Assembly: GCA_015231995.1 (NCBI GenBank)
Contig: JADGAO010000043.1
Coordinates: forward strand, 1 to 17,835
From: Nitrospinota bacterium
GTDB taxonomy: Bacteria; Nitrospinota_A; UBA7883; JACRLM01
DNA length: 17,835 nucleotides
Direction: 5' to 3'
Shown: positions 7,573 through 14,690 of the stretch, piece after piece
Layout: each line of letters opens with the position of its first letter
Position numbering within the stretch: the first letter of the stretch is position 1
Program-made: the position numbers and the translations under genes
Notes under the pieces: generated by a model
Databases searched by the model: none
Told to the model about the DNA's origin: nothing
Seen by the model: the letters and a program-made list of their open reading frames with translations, nothing else

Positions 7573-7951
7573 AAGAAACCTATTTGCGGAATTGACTCAG
7601 GGCCTTGAAGAGGTCGAGCGGTTCAAGAAAAATAAGTTGACCCTCAAGAGTTACAAGGCGCCGCAGGTGGCCGAGCTTTACGCCACAGCCGACATAATTC
7701 GCGATACGCGGGAGAAGCTAAACCTTTCTCGCGGCGTTTTCGCGCATAAACTCCGGGTTTCCCCCAGAACTCTGGAAAAGTGGGAGCAGGGACGCGCCAA
7801 ACCAAACAAACAGGCGTCGGCCCTCATTTTATTGACGCGCGAGTATCCTGATATGCTCGAAAAGCTGGAGAAGCTTTCCGTTCCACGATTCGTGACGGCT
7901 CGACGACACACGCGCTCCACGCGCGGTTCCGGCTCGGTTCCGGCGCTCTAG
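7565..7951 (+). CDS. XRE-family antitoxin (NadS/HigA-like)
   Basis: A 128-residue protein. Residues about 41-95 hold a helix-turn-helix of the XRE class (TADIIRDTREKLNLSRGVFA and LRVSPRTLEKWEQGRAKPN); the N terminus MPKRNLFAELTQGLEEVE is typical of antitoxins encoded after RelE-like toxins. It should bind and neutralise the toxin and repress the operon through palindromes at 7227-7253. Its ATG overlaps the toxin by 8 bp and has a good AGGTGG five nucleotides upstream, so translation is coupled. The final 24 residues (105-128, rich in Arg, Ser and Thr) extend past where the family normally ends. The stop codon shares bases with the convergent sqdB-like stop within CTAG (7948-7951). Confidence 0.88.
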   Translation: MPKRNLFAELTQGLEEVERFKKNKLTLKSYKAPQVAELYATADIIRDTREKLNLSRGVFAHKLRVSPRTLEKWEQGRAKPNKQASALILLTREYPDMLEKLEKLSVPRFVTARRHTRSTRGSGSVPAL

Positions 7952-9096
7952 CTCCACCGCACCCTGGGCATGATCTTCTTCGTGTCTATCATGCCCCGGT
8001 ATTTGATTATCCGCTCCAGCATTCCGGCCACCACGTCGTCGGTCATGTAATTGGGTTTCAACCCCAATTCCAGAAGGCCGCTATGTTTGGCGTTGTAGTA
8101 ATGCTCCTCTTTTTCCTTGCGCGGGTTCTGGATGCTCTCTATCCGCACGTTCAACCCCATCCGGTCGCCGACGGCTTTCACCCTCCCAGCGATCTCGTTT
8201 ACGCTGAAAAGCTCCGTGAACTGGTTGAGGATGCGCAACTGCCCCGCCTGCGCCGGGTTTGTCATCGCAAGCTCCACGCACTGGAGAGTGTCGTTGAGGT
8301 TGAGATATCCGCGAGTCTGCCCGCCTTTGCCGTAAACCGTCAGCGGAACGCCCGCAACAGCCTGCGTCAGGAACCGGTTTACAACCGTCCCGAATATGTC
8401 GTCGTAATGGAAATTCGGGAGCAACCGCTCGTCCATATCGGCCTGTGGCGTGGATAAGCCGTACACCGGCCCCTGCATGAGGTCCGTCACCCGGACGCCG
8501 TGAGTGCGGACATAGAACCAGAGCAAATCCGTGTCCAGCACTTTGGTGGTGTGGTAAAGGCTACCGGCCTGTCGGGGGTAGAGGAACTTGTCGCTACGCC
8601 CGTTGCGTTCTATCTCTATCCAGCCTTCTTCGATGTCAATGTTGGGCGTGCCATACTCCCCCATCGTGCCAAGCTTGATGATGTGGCAATCCGGGGCGAA
8701 CTTCATGACGGCCCATATCACATTGAAGGTGGCGTTGAGATTGTTGTTGAGCGTCTTTCTCGCCTCGGTGAATCCCATCATCGAATAGGGCGCCGACGGC
8801 TGTTCGGCGTAGTGGATGACCGCATTGGGCTTGAATTCCCCGAACACGCGGGACATGAGAGTGTAATCTGCGCAGTCCCCGATGACGACCCGTATTTTTT
8901 TTCCCGTCACCGCCTCGAAAATGCCCGCGCGGTCGTCGAGGTTGGGGCTTGGTATCAACGCCTCCGAATTGGTCTCCAGCGCCATTTCCCGGCGCAGATA
9001 GTTGTCCACGGCGCAAACGTCATGTCCCTTTGCGGCCAACGACATCGCCGTCGGCCACCCAAGGTAGCCGTCGCCGCCGAGGATAAGTATCCGCAA
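7948..9096 (-). CDS. sqdB: UDP-sulfoquinovose synthase homologue (SQD1/SqdB/Agl3 family, extended SDR)
   Basis: A 382-residue NAD-dependent short-chain dehydrogenase/reductase. It has the Rossmann motif GGDGYLGWPTA (7-17) and long segments diagnostic of SQD1: YAEQPSAPYSMM (96-107), KLGTMGEYGTPNIDIEEG (141-158), YPRQAGSLYHTTKV (173-186), VYGKGGQTRGYL, NQFTELFSVNEIA, and the C-terminal EEHYYNAKH and DTKKIMPRV. Thr144, Tyr181 and Lys185 match the catalytic Thr145, Tyr182 and Lys186 of plant SQD1. The family turns UDP-glucose plus sulfite into UDP-sulfoquinovose for sulfolipid or, through Agl3 in archaea, for protein glycans. No SqdX-type sulfolipid synthase is nearby; the neighbours are glycan genes, so a surface-glycan use is inferred. 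The start is TTG at 9096, backed by GGAGG eight bases upstream, 3 nt after the dehydratase stop. Confidence 0.9.
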   Translation of the reverse strand: MRILILGGDGYLGWPTAMSLAAKGHDVCAVDNYLRREMALETNSEALIPSPNLDDRAGIFEAVTGKKIRVVIGDCADYTLMSRVFGEFKPNAVIHYAEQPSAPYSMMGFTEARKTLNNNLNATFNVIWAVMKFAPDCHIIKLGTMGEYGTPNIDIEEGWIEIERNGRSDKFLYPRQAGSLYHTTKVLDTDLLWFYVRTHGVRVTDLMQGPVYGLSTPQADMDERLLPNFHYDDIFGTVVNRFLTQAVAGVPLTVYGKGGQTRGYLNLNDTLQCVELAMTNPAQAGQLRILNQFTELFSVNEIAGRVKAVGDRMGLNVRIESIQNPRKEKEEHYYNAKHSGLLELGLKPNYMTDDVVAGMLERIIKYRGMIDTKKIMPRVRWS

Positions 9097-9099
9097 GGC

Positions 9100-10152
9100 T
9101 CAAACCTCCGCAGAAAGAAGATTGTGCGTGGCCATGTAATCGGCCAGGTCCTGCTTGCTCATGGGACGTTCCACGGAGGAGTTGTACGGGCTGTTGATCC
9201 CGGCGCATGTGACAACGCCGGTATAGGTGTAGTCAATGTTCTCGTAGATGGATTTGAACGCCGGAAGCACCGCGAAATATTTTTCCAGCTCCAATGTCCG
9301 GCGGGTCTCTTCTTCGTTGACCAGCTCCTCGTAAAGTTTCTCGCCGGGTTTTACTCCCGTCACTGTTAGGTTTATGTCTTTCGGGTTTTTGCCGAATTTC
9401 GGGGCCATCTGCTCGATCATCACTTCGGCCATGTCCAAAATCCGCACGACCTTCATTTTCGTCACGAAAACCTCTCCGCCGCGCCCCATGAAAACGGAGT
9501 TGAGCGTCAGCTCCACCGCCTCCTTGAGAGTCATGATGAACCGCGTCATCGTCGGGTTCGTCAACGTCACCGGGCCGCCAGCGGCGATCTGCCGGGTGAA
9601 AAGGGGGATCACCGACCCTCTCGATCCGAGTATGTTCCCGAACCGGGTCGAGGTGAAGACAGGCCCCTCGCCGCGCCGTAGCGCGTTGGCGGCGGTCATC
9701 AGGCGCTCCCCCATCAGCTTGGAGGTGCCCATGACGTTGGTCGGGTTTACCGCCTTGTCCGACGAGGTGAACACAACCCTCTCCACCTGGTTGGCCAGAG
9801 CCGCGTCTATCACGTTCTGGACGCCAAGTATGTTGGTCTGCACTGCGTCGCGCGGGGCCTGCTCGCAGAGTATGACGTGTTTTAGCGCGGCGGCGTGGAT
9901 GACGATGTTGATTCCTGCGGTCATGCGCGCAAGCATGGAAGCGTCCCGGACGTCGCCCAGGAAAAGGCGGATGAAATGTTTGCCGGAATATTCCTGGCTG
10001 AGGAAAAAAAGCTCCGTCTCGTTATTGTCTATGCCGATTATCTCGACCGGCCCCGCGCTGGACAATTGGGAAAGCAGTTCCCTTCCCACCGTGCCGCACA
10101 CCCCGGTTATGAGAACCCGCTTGCCCACCCATGCGTCGTTCATTACGCTCAT
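9100..10152 (-). CDS. Soluble UDP-N-acetylhexosamine 4,6-dehydratase (CapD/PglF/WbpM catalytic domain)
   Basis: A 350-residue extended SDR. It has GVCGTVGRELL (17-27) as the NAD(P)-binding loop, HAAALKHV (86-93), TSSDKAVNPTNVMGTSK (129-145), TRFGNILGSRGSVIPLF (169-185), NPTMTRFIMTL (199-209) and VTGVKPGEKLYEEL. The family dehydrates UDP-GlcNAc or a relative to the 4-keto-6-deoxy sugar, the substrate for the DegT aminotransferase encoded downstream. At the place of the usual SDR tyrosine there is Met141 with Lys145, as in the Ser-Met-Lys arrangement reported for WbpM-type enzymes. The N-terminal membrane module of PglF/WbpM is absent. The start is ATG at 10152 with AGGG just upstream; a second ATG at residue 4 is possible. 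It leads the minus-strand series and is 3 nt from the sqdB-like gene. Confidence 0.88.
   Translation of the reverse strand: MSVMNDAWVGKRVLITGVCGTVGRELLSQLSSAGPVEIIGIDNNETELFFLSQEYSGKHFIRLFLGDVRDASMLARMTAGINIVIHAAALKHVILCEQAPRDAVQTNILGVQNVIDAALANQVERVVFTSSDKAVNPTNVMGTSKLMGERLMTAANALRRGEGPVFTSTRFGNILGSRGSVIPLFTRQIAAGGPVTLTNPTMTRFIMTLKEAVELTLNSVFMGRGGEVFVTKMKVVRILDMAEVMIEQMAPKFGKNPKDINLTVTGVKPGEKLYEELVNEEETRRTLELEKYFAVLPAFKSIYENIDYTYTGVVTCAGINSPYNSSVERPMSKQDLADYMATHNLLSAEV
9105..9109 (-). promoter_or_regulatory. Ribosome-binding site deciding a TTG start
   Basis: GGAGG on the minus strand, eight bases before the TTG at 9096-9094. It lies inside the last codons of the upstream dehydratase gene. 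The next residues (RILILGGDGYLGW) are the conserved beginning of the SQD1 fold, so TTG is the true start. Confidence 0.75.
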
Positions 10153-10252
10153 TCAACCCTATCTGGTAGCCATTAAACGCTAAAGATATCATAAACTGCG
10201 AGAGTATTTGGCCGAAACCTTTCCCATCCCCGAAGCTCGGAGAGCATTGCGT

Positions 10253-10480
10253 AAGTCGTTGACCGATGCTCCTGCCCCCTCTCCCGCGCAATATCGAGGG
10301 AGAGGGTTGGGGTGAGGGTTTACAAACAGTGTTTTAAGTTTGAACTACGTTTAGGTCAATATTATTGAGAACTGCTTGTAACCCCTCACCTGGCGCTTCG
10401 CGCCTTCCCTTCGGAAGACTCAGGGCAGGCTCTCTCCCCGCAAAGTTGGCGGGGAGAGGGTGAGGAGCTAATCGTTGATT
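10253..10480 (+). repeat. Complex palindromic intergenic element, copy B
   Basis: The second copy of the element at 2323-2520, in the same orientation and also in a divergent promoter region. Shared landmarks in order are CCTGCCCCCTCTCCCGCGCA, GGTTGGGGTGAGGG, TACAAACAGTGTTTT, CTTGTAACCCCTCACCTGGC and CCGCAAAGTTGGCGGGGAGA. The 5' hairpin is degraded (CGAGGG in place of CGCGGG). About 25 bp are inserted near 10405-10430 (CTTCGGAAGACTCAGGGCAG), resembling the CTTCGAAGGACTCAGGGTAA part of the other repeat family. The remainder of the gap, 10153-10252, shows nothing I can assign. Confidence 0.85.
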
Positions 10481-10521
10481 TATGTAAAGCTCTCCTTAGC
10501 AACTGGAGGGGCGCGCCGCCA

Positions 10522-10550
10522 TTGAAGAATCCCCGGCTAAGGCATATAAT
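10522..10550 (+). promoter_or_regulatory. Sigma-70-like promoter for the kinase/receiver genes
   Basis: TTGAAG (10522-10527), a 17-bp spacer and a perfect TATAAT (10545-10550). Transcription would start near 10557, about 75 nt before the preferred ATG at 10632. It lies just downstream of repeat copy B. Confidence 0.6.
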
Positions 10551-10631
10551 CCAAAAATATCCTGTTTTTTGTTTGATCGATGAATAACAACGTCCAGTGT
10601 TTTGTATCCGCAATCAATCCAGCTTCCAGCC

Positions 10632-11810
10632 ATGTCTAAAAACACGTTTCGATTAACGGCCATAGCCCTCGCAGGCTCGATACTGTTTATAGACGTGTTG
10701 ACTCCGCTGGGCGTGGCGGATGCGATTCTTTACGTCGCTCTGGTCATGTTCTGTTTCTGGGCGTCGGATTTGCGCGCGCCTTTCATCATGGCGGTGACAG
10801 CTTCCGTTTTGACGTTGTTGGGGGCCGCGCTGTCGCCCTCCGGCGAAGCCCATTGGGGCGTTGTGGCGGCGAACCGGGTTCTTTCCATGATAGCCATCTG
10901 GATATCCGCCATCATCGTGTGGAAGTTTAAAGTGGGCGAAATCTCCCTTCAAAAGGCGCATGACGAGCTGGAGTCCAAGGTGGCCGAACGCACCCGCCAG
11001 TTGAGCAAGGCGCGTGACGAACTTGAAAAACGCGTGGCGGACCGGACTTCCGACCTGACGGCTCTCAACGAGGAATTGAAAACATTCGCCTATATCGTCT
11101 CTCACGACCTTCGCGCCCCGCTTATCAACATCCGGGGTTTTACTGGCGAGTTGAAAATGGGTATCGGCGTGATAGGGCGCGTGTTGGAGAAAAACCCCGA
11201 TCTGCTGGAGACGGAGGAAGGCAAGGAGGTCGCCGGCCTTTTGAAGGAAGACGTGCCGGAGGCTCTCAAGTTCATAGACTCCTCCGCAGTAGCGATGGAT
11301 AGCATGATAAACGCCATCCTGAAGCTGTCGCGTCTCGAGCAGAAAAATTTCAAACGCGAAAAAATGAATACCTTGTCGGTAGTGGAATCCGTGCTCGAAT
11401 CGCTTTCATACCAGATAGAGGCCAACGGGACGCAGATTCGCGTGGGGAATCTTCCCGACGTCGAGGCGGACGACGTCTCGATGGAGCAGGTTTTCGCCAA
11501 CACGATAAGCAACGCCGTCAAGTATCTTGACCCTTCCCGTCCGGGTAAGATAGAGATATCCGGCCAGGAGCGTGAAAACGACACGCTGTTCATGATCAAA
11601 GACAACGGCAGGGGGATAGCCAAAGAGGATTTCGGCAAAGTGTTCCAGATATTCCGCCGGGCCGGAAAACAGGATGTGGCTGGCGAGGGGATGGGACTCG
11701 CCTACGTCCAGACGATAATCCGCAGGCATGGTGGCCAGATATGGCTGGAATCGGAGCCGGATGTGGGCACAACTTTTTTTATCGCCATTCCCAAAACAGG
11801 CGCCGCATGA
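10632..11810 (+). CDS. Membrane sensor histidine kinase
   Basis: Numbered from the ATG at 10632, the protein has 392 residues. Residues 6-98 form about four hydrophobic helices with little periplasmic sequence, so the signal may be sensed in the membrane. Residues about 104-148 form a coiled coil with two similar units (DELESKVAERTRQL and DELEKRVADRTSDL). The dimerisation/phosphoacceptor domain has His158 in FAYIVSHDLRAPL. The ATPase domain has the N box NTISNAVKY (290-298, Asn294), DNGRGI (324-329) and GEGMGLAYV (351-359). It should autophosphorylate His158 and pass phosphate to the receiver encoded 18 bp downstream. A TTG at 10602 could add ten residues, but neither start has a clear ribosome-binding site and the ATG gives a more normal N terminus. 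No PAS or GAF domain was seen. Confidence 0.9.
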   Translation: MSKNTFRLTAIALAGSILFIDVLTPLGVADAILYVALVMFCFWASDLRAPFIMAVTASVLTLLGAALSPSGEAHWGVVAANRVLSMIAIWISAIIVWKFKVGEISLQKAHDELESKVAERTRQLSKARDELEKRVADRTSDLTALNEELKTFAYIVSHDLRAPLINIRGFTGELKMGIGVIGRVLEKNPDLLETEEGKEVAGLLKEDVPEALKFIDSSAVAMDSMINAILKLSRLEQKNFKREKMNTLSVVESVLESLSYQIEANGTQIRVGNLPDVEADDVSMEQVFANTISNAVKYLDPSRPGKIEISGQERENDTLFMIKDNGRGIAKEDFGKVFQIFRRAGKQDVAGEGMGLAYVQTIIRRHGGQIWLESEPDVGTTFFIAIPKTGAA

Positions 11811-11828
11811 CGAAACGAGGGAGGTAAC

Positions 11829-12269
11829 ATGGAGCAGGAAAAAAAATCGGTGACAATACTGCTGGTGGAGGACGATCCGGGACACGCCCGCCTGATCGAA
11901 AAAAACCTGCGCCGTTCCAATATAATGAATGAGATAATCAACCTGACCGACGGCAAGAAGGCCGTGGACTTTCTTTTCGGCGTTGATGGGGCTGTTAAAA
12001 GGCCGTCGCCGCTACTCATACTCCTCGACCTCAACATACCCGAGCTCGACGGTTATCAGGTGCTCAAGCGCATCAAGGCCGACGAGAGGACAAGAAAGAT
12101 ACCGGTTGTGATGCTGACGAGCACTGACGACGACAGGGAGATTAAAAAATGTTACGAGCTTGGATGCAACGTGTATGTCACCAAACCGGTTGATTACGAG
12201 AAATTCGCCGACGCCATACGCAAGCTCGGCCTTTTCCTTAGCATCCTGCAGATGCCGGGCGAGGAGTGA
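11829..12269 (+). CDS. Single-domain response regulator (CheY/Rcp1-like)
   Basis: A 146-residue receiver domain with nothing after it. The acidic pocket is Glu14-Asp15-Asp16 (LLVEDDPG), the phosphorylated residue is Asp67 in LILLDLNIPELDG, and Thr97 and Lys119 (YVTKPV) complete the active site. The longer loops and the LLDLNIPELDGYQVLKRIK pattern resemble the Rcp1 type that partners phytochrome-like kinases. It should receive phosphate from the kinase encoded immediately upstream (18-bp gap) and pass it on or act by protein contact, since no output domain exists. The start is firm: GGAGGT lies three nucleotides before the ATG. No terminator hairpin was seen after the stop. Confidence 0.93.
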   Translation: MEQEKKSVTILLVEDDPGHARLIEKNLRRSNIMNEIINLTDGKKAVDFLFGVDGAVKRPSPLLILLDLNIPELDGYQVLKRIKADERTRKIPVVMLTSTDDDREIKKCYELGCNVYVTKPVDYEKFADAIRKLGLFLSILQMPGEE

Positions 12270-12292
12270 GATATTGTTGAAGAACCGCGCTA

Positions 12293-12476
12293 TTGTCATT
12301 GCGAGGAGCGACAGCGTTGTCATTCTGAACGGAGCGTAGCCCTTCGAGGACTCAGGGTAAACTCCGTGAAGAATCTATCTGATAGAAAATTCTGTTTTAC
12401 TTCGATCCTTCGGTCGCCAGAGCTTGTCCTGATGAGCGTAGCGAAGAAGGAGCTCCCTCAGGATGACAAAATGCGG
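12293..12476 (+). repeat. TGTCATTCTGA-family repeat block between receiver and REC-PAS-kinase genes
   Basis: Fills most of the 302-bp gap 12270-12571. It contains TTGTCATTGCGAGGAGCGAC (12294-12313), TGTCATTCTGAACGGAGCGT (12318-12337), CCTTCGAGGACTCAGGGTAA (12341-12360), GAAGAATCTATCTGATAG (12368-12385) and the inverted half TCCCTCAGGATGACA (12454-12468). It is homologous to blocks at 1-118 (opposite strand) and 14225-14402 (same strand). The remaining 12477-12571 is unique; TTGTCA at 12532 has no matching -10, so the promoter of the next gene is not resolved. The short frame 12366-12575 crosses the repeat and is rejected as a gene. Confidence 0.8.
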
Positions 12477-12571
12477 AAATCGTTTGGTTATGCAAAGCGC
12501 TGCCCCCCCTTGTCAGGGAAGCAGGGCAGGCTTGTCAACACAATAAATTTGAAACAGGGATTGCGCCGCAT

Positions 12572-14188
12572 ATGAGTTCGCTCAAAATTCTCCATGTAGA
12601 GGACAACGAGGGCCTCGCCCGCCTTCTGCAAAAAAGAATGATCAAGGAAGGTTTTGCGGTGGACTGGGCGAAGGACGGCGTAGACGGCCTTGCCATGTAT
12701 GAACAGGCCGCTTACGACGTCGTGATCGTGGATTACAACATGCCGAGAAAAAGCGGCATAGAAGTGATGAAAACACTGCTCCTGACGGACAACCCTCCCC
12801 CGATCATTTTCCTCACCGCGTCCGGCGACGAGAAACTGGCCGTGAAGGCCATTCAAAACGGAGCCAGCGATTACGTGGTCAAGGACATAGAACTCGGCTA
12901 CCTCGATCTTTTGCCGACGGTCATCAGCAACTCCCTTTTCAAAAAACGTCTGGCGGAGGATAAGCGGCGCGCGGAAATAGACCTGAGGGAGACAAATGAA
13001 AAGCTCGAAGAGCGCGTCCGGGAACGCACACACGAGCTGACGGTGGCGAACGCGCGGCTGGAAGAGGAAATCGCTATCAGGAAAAAGGCCGAACAGGAAA
13101 ACATGCGGCTCGCCGCCGGCATAGCCCAGGCCGCAGACGTCGTAGTTATAACCGACATGGCCGGGAAAATACAGTACGTCAACCCGGCTTTCGAACGGAG
13201 CACCGGGTATTCGCGGGAGGAGGCGATAGGCCTGAATCCCAGAGCCCTGAAAAGCGGCAAACACGACGACGAATTCTATAAACGCATGTGGGATACGATA
13301 AGCTCCGGCCACATATGGCACGGCCGGCTGGTGAACAAAAGGAAGGACGGCTCCCTTTACGAGGAGGAGATGACTATCTCCCCCGTCAGGGACGCCGGCG
13401 GGATGATCACCAATTTCGTCGCCGTCAAGCACGACATCACATCGTCCGCCGCCCTCGCCAGGGCGCGGGATTATTTCGTCGCCGTCACGTCGCACGAACT
13501 TAGGACGCCGCTCAACGGGCTGGAGCTTGCGAAAATGCTCCTTAACGAATCTCTCAAGGAACACCCGGACAGCAAGCCGCTCGCCAGAGCGATGGCGGTC
13601 TTGTCGAATTCGTGCGCGTCTTTCGAGAGGATCGTCTCCACTACGGAGATGTTCCGCGACCTTACGCTGACGGGGCAGGAAAACAAGCTTTCAGAAGCGA
13701 GCCTCGGCGCGCTTCTCGACGAGAGCGTGAAGTTGGCGGCCGGCAAGCTGGAAAAAGAAAAGCGGCTCGTTGAAATCAAGGTTGATGTATCAGGGTTGCC
13801 GGGAACGAATGTCCTTTGCGACCCCCAATTGGCCCAGCGCGCCATAAATGAAATCATTTCAAACGCCGTCAAATATACGCCCGATGGCCGTTCGGTCAGC
13901 GTGTCCGGCAAAGTGGCCGACGGCTTTGCCATCGCAGAGATAGAGGACGAAGGCTCCGGCATAGACTCCGACAAAAAGGAGATGGTATTCGAGCCGCTGT
14001 TCTCGCCGAGCGACCCTCTTCGGCATACCACCAGCCAGTATAAATACATGGGCGGAGGGCTTGGGATGGGTCTTACGCTTGCGCGGCTTATCATGGAGCG
14101 GCATGGGGGCATGCTCGATCTGAGAAACTCGGGCAAGGGGACCGTGGCAAAGTTTTCTTTCAGGCTGGCGAAGAGCGAACGCTCCTGA
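12572..14188 (+). CDS. REC-PAS-histidine kinase
   Basis: A 538-residue soluble protein. Residues 4-120 are a receiver domain with the acidic pair Glu10-Asp11, phosphoacceptor Asp54 (VIVDYNMP) and Lys104. Residues about 125-178 are a coiled coil. Residues about 180-290 are a PAS domain (VVITDMAGKIQYVNPAFERS, then GYSREEAIG and the C-terminal cap VKHDIT). The HisKA domain has His308 in VTSHELRTPLNGLELAKMLL. The ATPase domain has Asn431 in NEIISNAVKY, DEGSGI (459-464) and GGGLGMGLTLARL (494-506). The receiver before the kinase suggests its activity is set by phosphate from an upstream kinase, perhaps that encoded at 10632, with the receiver at 11829 as another partner. This relay is inferred from proximity. 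Its gene stands alone between repeat blocks. Confidence 0.92.
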   Translation: MSSLKILHVEDNEGLARLLQKRMIKEGFAVDWAKDGVDGLAMYEQAAYDVVIVDYNMPRKSGIEVMKTLLLTDNPPPIIFLTASGDEKLAVKAIQNGASDYVVKDIELGYLDLLPTVISNSLFKKRLAEDKRRAEIDLRETNEKLEERVRERTHELTVANARLEEEIAIRKKAEQENMRLAAGIAQAADVVVITDMAGKIQYVNPAFERSTGYSREEAIGLNPRALKSGKHDDEFYKRMWDTISSGHIWHGRLVNKRKDGSLYEEEMTISPVRDAGGMITNFVAVKHDITSSAALARARDYFVAVTSHELRTPLNGLELAKMLLNESLKEHPDSKPLARAMAVLSNSCASFERIVSTTEMFRDLTLTGQENKLSEASLGALLDESVKLAAGKLEKEKRLVEIKVDVSGLPGTNVLCDPQLAQRAINEIISNAVKYTPDGRSVSVSGKVADGFAIAEIEDEGSGIDSDKKEMVFEPLFSPSDPLRHTTSQYKYMGGGLGMGLTLARLIMERHGGMLDLRNSGKGTVAKFSFRLAKSERS

Positions 14189-14224
14189 AAAAGGAGGGGA
14201 GGTGGATAGTCCATCACGTTCGCA

Positions 14225-14402
14225 ATATTGTCATTCTGAACCCTTCGAAGGACTCAGGGTAAACTCCGCGAAGAATCTATCGGAGTTTGTCATTCTGTGC
14301 GAAGCGACCATTGTCATTCTGAACGGAGCGTAGCGAAGTGAAGAATCCATCGAAAAAAATATTCTGTTCTACTTCCCTTCGCTCGCCGGAGGCTCCCTCA
14401 GA
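14225..14402 (+). repeat. TGTCATTCTGA-family repeat block after the REC-PAS-kinase gene
   Basis: Contains at least two tandem units: TTGTCATTCTGAACCCTTCG (14228-14247) to AAGAATCTATCGGAG, and TTGTCATTCTGAACGGAGCG (14311-14330) to GAAGAATCCATCG plus the tail ATTCTGTTCTACTTC. A half unit, TTGTCATTCTGTGCGAAGCG, lies between them. It is in the same orientation as the block at 12293-12476, so the kinase gene is flanked by direct repeats. Confidence 0.8.
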
Positions 14403-14690
14403 CGTCCAAAAACCGGCAACAAAGCGCCGATTTTCCGCTTTTGATCGAGTTTGGCGATATCTATATGTAATATAGCTTGTTACTCCGTATCAGGCCGCCT
14501 CCTTCTACGCGATGTTGCCGAAATTGGTTAAGCGGATTGTTTTACGCACACAGCAGGCATTGAATGAAAATCTCTTATTTATTAATATGATAGGCAGGCA
14601 TAATCGCCAAATCCTTAAAATGGCGCTTATCTGGCAATAGAGTGTGGCGTAGAGAAAGATTCAAGACCAGAAACGGAAGGAAACTTGAAG
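14403..14690. other. AT-rich leader region of the pilin genes
   Basis: Non-coding stretch that is clearly more AT-rich than the genes. It holds a short palindrome CTATAT-GTA-ATATAG (14461-14475) and a CGCCA/TGGCG pair around 14605-14626 that could form a hairpin. No sigma-54 signature (GG and GC twelve bases apart in the right context) was found. No credible gene was seen. Confidence 0.4.
14560..14588 (+). promoter_or_regulatory. Possible promoter for the minor-pilin operon
   Basis: TTGAAT (14560-14565), 17 bp, then TAATAT (14583-14588). Each hexamer matches the sigma-70 consensus at four of six positions. An overlapping TATGAT lies at 14586-14591 with a longer spacer. It is placed about 100 nt before the first pilin gene, in the AT-rich leader. 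Weak by sequence alone. Confidence 0.3.

Noticed and set aside
8500..9369. A 289-codon open frame on the plus strand
   Set aside because: It is antisense to the sqdB-like and dehydratase genes, which have clear motifs in their own frames.
12366..12575. A 69-codon open frame between the receiver and REC-PAS-kinase genes
   Set aside because: It is composed mostly of dispersed repeat sequence and has no domain or good ribosome-binding site.
12488..13564. A 358-codon open frame on the minus strand
   Set aside because: It is antisense to the REC-PAS-kinase, whose catalytic motifs are intact.
14182..14200. Intrinsic terminator after the REC-PAS-kinase (CTCCT-GAAAA-AGGAG)
   Set aside because: The stem is only 5 bp and no T-run follows.
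14225..14402. A possible CRISPR-like array
   Set aside because: Units are of uneven length and spacing, share sequence over most of their length, have no unique spacers of constant size, and no cas gene is nearby.
14403..14690. Sigma-54 promoter upstream of the pilin genes, as seen for some pilin genes
   Set aside because: No properly spaced GG/GC elements in the TGGCAC..TTGC context were found.
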